Assembly: GCA_903929005.1 (NCBI GenBank)
Contig: CAIYTC010000061.1
Coordinates: forward strand, 1-34,830
Direction of reading: 5' to 3'
From: an uncultured Dehalococcoidia bacterium
GTDB taxonomy: Bacteria; Chloroflexota; Dehalococcoidia; GIF9; UBA5629
Length of the DNA stretch: 34,830 nucleotides
A model generated the notes under the pieces. It saw nothing but the letters and a program-made list of their open reading frames with translations. It did not search any database and was not told the origin of the DNA. The position numbers and the translations under genes were made by a program. Positions 31,860 to 34,830 of the stretch are shown in pieces (position 1 is the stretch's first letter; each line of letters begins with the position of its first letter).

Positions 31860-32858
31860 ATGCCAAAAGAAGAATCCCTGACAAAGAATGAGCTTCTCGA
31901 AGAATTGGCGCAGCTTCGCGAGCAGGTCCGGCAATTGAAGGTAATCGAGACCGATTTTAAAATCCTCGAGCAGGAATTAAGGTGCTCTGAACTTCAATTC
32001 AGGCGTCTTTTCGAGGATGCTCAGCACGGGATAGTAATCCTGGATGGGGATACCGGCCAGGTCAGGAACGCTAACCGGCACATCCTCGATATGCTGGGAT
32101 ATTCCAGCGAGGAGTTCGTGGGAACGAACCTGTGGGAGATTGAGGCCTTTATTGATGCCGAGAAAAGCCAGGCAGTTTCGCGCGAGCTAAAAGATAAAAA
32201 CCATATCCACTATGCAGATTTCCCGCTGGAAACCAGGAACGGGCGCAGGTTGGACGTTGAGATTGAATCAAATGTATGTTCTGTCAATAATAACAGGATT
32301 GTCTATTGCCACATCCGTGACATTTCTGAGCGCAAGCGTTTAGATAAGGAAATCAGGTTGATCGCCACGCATGACACCATGACAGGCCTGCCCAACAGGT
32401 CGCTATTCCTCGACCGCGCCCGTATAGCTTTGTTGCAGGCGCAGCGCAGAAACAAAAAGGTTGCCATCATATCCCTGGATATGGACAAATTCAGCGCGGT
32501 TAATGAGACCCTGGGTAATTTAGTGGGCGATAAGCTGCTGAAGGCCTTTGCTGAGCGGCTGGCCAAGTCGTTGCGCAAGAGCGATACGGTTGCCCGTGTA
32601 GGCGGCCATGAATTTGCGCTGGCGCTGCCGGACATTGACCATGTAGATCATATTACTATCATTGCAGAGAAACTCGTGGAGGCCTTCCGCCATCAGTTCA
32701 TTATCAACGGCCGCAGGGTTATTGTCACAATCAGCATCGGTGTTTCAGTCTATCCGGACGACGGTAAAGATATAGAGACCCTGTTAAATTCTGCCGACAA
32801 GTCTCTGTACTTCGTGCGCGCCAACGGCTGTAACAACTATCAGATGTCCCGTACTTGA
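31860..32858 (+). CDS. PAS-GGDEF protein with a GGHEF motif
   Basis: This 332-residue protein has an N-terminal coiled coil (about 1-45), a PAS domain (about 45-165; LFEDAQHGIVILDGDTG, CHIRDISERKRL) and a GGDEF domain (about 170-330; HDTMTGLPNRSLF, ISLDMDKFSAVN). The active-site signature is GGHEF (residues 248-252) rather than GGDEF or GGEEF. An RxxD inhibitory site (RKSD) lies five residues before it. The first metal-binding Asp (LDMDKF) is kept. It may be a weak or inactive diguanylate cyclase, or a c-di-GMP binder. ATG 31860 is chosen for its SD (GGGAGGTGATC); an upstream TTG at 31734 would lie before the promoter. Confidence 0.85.
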   Translation: MPKEESLTKNELLEELAQLREQVRQLKVIETDFKILEQELRCSELQFRRLFEDAQHGIVILDGDTGQVRNANRHILDMLGYSSEEFVGTNLWEIEAFIDAEKSQAVSRELKDKNHIHYADFPLETRNGRRLDVEIESNVCSVNNNRIVYCHIRDISERKRLDKEIRLIATHDTMTGLPNRSLFLDRARIALLQAQRRNKKVAIISLDMDKFSAVNETLGNLVGDKLLKAFAERLAKSLRKSDTVARVGGHEFALALPDIDHVDHITIIAEKLVEAFRHQFIINGRRVIVTISIGVSVYPDDGKDIETLLNSADKSLYFVRANGCNNYQMSRT

Positions 32859-32990
32859 TGTCCCCGCTAACCCGCTATTCTGACGGTTCGGCCCGGCCCT
32901 ATAAGGTCATAACACTGCCTGTGATGAATACCAAAGATTCTAAAGGGGCTCGTAGTAGCGCCAATATAAAGCATTAGGCTATTATGTTGT

Positions 32991-33761
32991 ATGTCCAATC
33001 AAAGAACCTATCCGCTGAAGCCCCTTAAATGGTATAGGGACCTGGCCACCAGGGAGGGGCGGCTTGCAGCTAAAGCATTTCTGGTGGAAGGCAGCCGGGC
33101 TATCGGGCAGATAATCAGCAATAATCCCAGGGAATTGATAGAAATTTTATCCACCCGGGAACTGTCTCCCCTGTATAACAACTATACCGGGCGCTTTGTG
33201 ACAGATAGCCAGTTACGCTCGATTTGCTCAACCAGGACACCTCAGGAAACCGTCGCTGTCGTCCGCCTGCCCATGGACGCGTACTCTGACCGCCTGCCGG
33301 ACAACAGCGGCGCTAAAATCCTGTTGCTCGAAGATATTCAAGACCCAGGCAATGTGGGCACACTCATCCGCACTGCCGTGGCCTTCGGTTTTTCCGGCGT
33401 CATCCTGACAGAAAAATGCGCCGACCCCCTGTCTCCAAAATGTGTCCAATCCACCGCTGGCACGGTGTTATCTTTATGGATCAGGAGAACTTCCCATTAC
33501 CTGGAACTTGTGGAGACACTGAAACGCAACGGATACCTGCTTGTTGCAGCGGACCTTGCCGGTGAAGAAGAGCCATCTGTTCTTCAAAAACAGGCTAAGC
33601 TGCTGCTGGCGCTTGGGAACGAGGCAGCCGGCCTATCGGAATCACTACTGGAAGCGTCCAACTGCAGGTTAAGAATTCCCCTCATTCGGGAAAAAGCAGA
33701 ATCACTGAATGTAGCCGCTTGCGGTGCCATCTGCATGTACCTGAGTTGTCCTAAATGCTGA
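32991..33761 (+). CDS. SpoU/TrmH-family RNA 2'-O-methyltransferase
   Basis: This 256-residue protein has an N-terminal substrate-binding domain (YPLKPLKWYRDLATREGRLA, FLVEGSRAIGQI). A SPOUT knot follows with motif 1 LEDIQDPGNVGTLIRTA, motif 2 LALGNEAAGLS and motif 3 IPLIREKAESLNVAACGAI. It methylates a ribose in rRNA or tRNA using S-adenosylmethionine; the target is not determined. No SD is seen before the ATG. A -10-like TATTAT (32980-32985) lies only 6 bases upstream, so a leaderless transcript is possible. Confidence 0.9.
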   Translation: MSNQRTYPLKPLKWYRDLATREGRLAAKAFLVEGSRAIGQIISNNPRELIEILSTRELSPLYNNYTGRFVTDSQLRSICSTRTPQETVAVVRLPMDAYSDRLPDNSGAKILLLEDIQDPGNVGTLIRTAVAFGFSGVILTEKCADPLSPKCVQSTAGTVLSLWIRRTSHYLELVETLKRNGYLLVAADLAGEEEPSVLQKQAKLLLALGNEAAGLSESLLEASNCRLRIPLIREKAESLNVAACGAICMYLSCPKC

Positions 33762-34322
33762 GCCCGGGGAGGGATACTGGGCCGGGGCCAGGTGAATTGA
33801 CGGCAGGCACTAAATTTTATGCATGGGTCGAGGAGGAATACGGAATGAAAAAGACCGTTTACAATGTGGCCGGGCAGGCAATCCGCCTTATTACCTGACT
33901 GGATGGTGGACCATTACTGATCTGGAAGTTAATTAACCATTCGCGCTGATGGATAGCAGGGCAGAGGGTTCGGGATCTGTCCTGAATGGATACTTTTTTA
34001 GCTTCATGGTGGGAGACACTGGACGGTTCCCGAACTTTTCTTTGAAAAGAAACAGCTTATTCCGGAACTCCTGCAACAGGTAATTTCTTATCAAACTTAA
34101 CGACGTCTAAGTTGAAATCGCCTGGTTTTCATGGCAAGCAGTCTCTTCAAGATTTACACTTGGGCGAGCGTAGCTCCAACACCTACCGGGTACCAGTTCT
34201 GCCGATATGCTATTACTGACAATCTAACGGTTATAATCCGTCAGATCTGAGACACGCTCCGGACAAGACCCGGCGTTGACGAAGCTATCTGGCGATGTTA
34301 AACTTGAATTATATTAGGGAGG
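33762..34322. other. gene-poor stretch with one short ORF and possible decayed coding traces
   Basis: A 17-codon ORF with an excellent SD (GAGGAGG, 33830-33836) runs from ATG 33845 to TGA 33898, starting MKKTVYNVAGQA. The +2 frame continues without a stop to TAA 33934-33936 as PPYYLTGWWTITDLEVN, which looks protein-like and may mean a frameshifted remnant. Another open frame near 34020-34100 reads ELFFEKKQLIPELLQQV. No tRNA or recognised mobile element is seen. A short inverted repeat (AACTTA 34094-34099 with TAAGTT 34108-34113) and ACGG/CCGT around TATAAT (34232-34237) lie in the second half. Confidence 0.35.
34276..34304 (+). promoter_or_regulatory. promoter of the toxin-antitoxin pair
   Basis: TTGACG (34276-34281), 17-base spacer, TAAACT (34299-34304), 24 bases before the antitoxin ATG. 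Confidence 0.45.
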
Positions 34323-34328
34323 ATGCCA

Positions 34329-34544
34329 ATGGGATACCAAAGTATACTGGATGAAATACTGGTCAAGGTAGCTGAAATGCCTTTAGAGGATCAAGACCTG
34401 CTTGTTGAGCTCATAAGCAACAGATACAAGGAAAAAAGGCGGGAGGATATCCTGGCAAATGCTCAGCAAACATTCGAGGAGTATAAAAAAGGCCTAACCT
34501 CTGAAGGAACTTCATCCGATCTTTTTCGAGAATTGGAGGCATGA
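34329..34544 (+). CDS. antitoxin of a RelE/ParE-type pair
   Basis: This protein of about 71 residues (MGYQSILDEILVKVAEMPLE...) is charged and helical, with an acidic tail ending ELEA. Its size and position directly before a RelE-like toxin identify it; no DNA-binding motif is obvious. ATG 34329 is preferred over ATG 34323 because the SD GGGAGG (34317-34322) touches the latter. It overlaps the toxin gene by four bases (ATGA), typical of such pairs. Confidence 0.75.
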   Translation: MGYQSILDEILVKVAEMPLEDQDLLVELISNRYKEKRREDILANAQQTFEEYKKGLTSEGTSSDLFRELEA

Positions 34545-34810
34545 TCAACCTTGTTTGGGGTAGCAGCTTTAAAAAGGCTTACAAGAGGGTTGGGGTTGCA
34601 AGTCCTTATTTGAAGCCCAAAATCACTCAGGCGCTGGAAACCTTTACTGATAATCCTCAGCATCCTTCCTTGAGAACACATAAGCTCAGCGGTCAATTGA
34701 GAGGACTGTGGGCTTTCGTTGTGGCTTATGATTGCCGGGTAGTGTTCCAGTTTTTGGATGAGCGAAATGTCCTGCTAATTGATATCGGTAAGCATGATGA
34801 GGTTTATTAG
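34541..34810 (+). CDS. RelE/YafQ-like mRNA interferase toxin
   Basis: This 89-residue basic protein has the RelE-fold pattern: WGSSFKKAYKR, ALETFTDNPQHPSLRTHKL, SGQLRGLWAFVVAYDCRVVF and the closing LLIDIGKHDEVY. Late Arg, His and aromatic residues match the catalytic region of RelE/YafQ-like ribosome-dependent ribonucleases. It completes a two-gene toxin-antitoxin operon near the window end. Confidence 0.83.
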   Translation: MINLVWGSSFKKAYKRVGVASPYLKPKITQALETFTDNPQHPSLRTHKLSGQLRGLWAFVVAYDCRVVFQFLDERNVLLIDIGKHDEVY

Positions 34811-34830
34811 GCTTCTTACTACCGTTACGA

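Noticed and set aside
34020-34250. Search for a tRNA or attachment site in the gene-poor stretch
   Set aside because: No cloverleaf or long direct repeat could be found by eye.

Overview
The window looks like a piece of the chromosome of a strictly anaerobic bacterium. Chloroflexota, in or near Dehalococcoidia, is my best guess, but this is inference only. It rests on the heterodisulfide-reductase-like Cys-rich (CCG) proteins, siroheme-dependent heme synthesis that needs no oxygen, radical SAM enzymes, a larBEC nickel-cofactor operon and a fused cobA-hemD. No rRNA, tRNA or CRISPR array was seen. Coding density is high and most genes have good Shine-Dalgarno (SD) sites, several of them with TTG or GTG starts.

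Layout. (1) 1-2919: the 3' end of a CCG-domain Fe-S protein, a small membrane protein on the minus strand, a DUF134-NifX fusion behind a promoter and palindrome, and a second ferredoxin/CCG protein. (2) 2940-4645: an A/T-richer cassette of XRE regulator, ImmA/IrrE metallopeptidase and PIN-like protein, resembling a toxin-antitoxin or mobile-element switch. (3) 4833-7650 minus: larB-larE-larC for the nickel-pincer nucleotide cofactor, with no larA in view. (4) 7860-12783 plus: a class III aminotransferase, a ketopantoate-reductase-like dehydrogenase, a BKACE-family beta-keto acid cleavage enzyme and an APC amino acid permease, closed by a strong terminator. This reads as an uncharacterised amino acid catabolic set. 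(5) 13132-18408: two tandem CheY-like proteins and a 1475-residue hybrid histidine kinase with four copies of an N-terminal domain I cannot name.

(6) 18679-29230: one compact ten-gene operon that can carry glutamyl-tRNA to heme b by the siroheme route. Order: MerR-like regulator, ahbC, ahbD, fused ahbA-ahbB, precorrin-2 dehydrogenase, hemA, hemC, cobA-hemD, hemB, hemL. Genes overlap or are separated by at most about 21 bases, so they should be co-expressed. HemA and HemL make aminolevulinate, HemB/HemC/HemD make uroporphyrinogen III, CobA and the dehydrogenase make sirohydrochlorin/siroheme, and the Ahb enzymes turn siroheme into heme b. (7) 29231-34830: a REP-like inverted repeat, divergent ridA and tetR genes with a candidate operator between them, a DEAD-box helicase, a PAS-GGDEF protein with a GGHEF motif, a SpoU/TrmH RNA methyltransferase, a gene-poor stretch, and a RelE-type toxin-antitoxin pair.

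All functional calls come from reading motifs by eye; no database search was possible.
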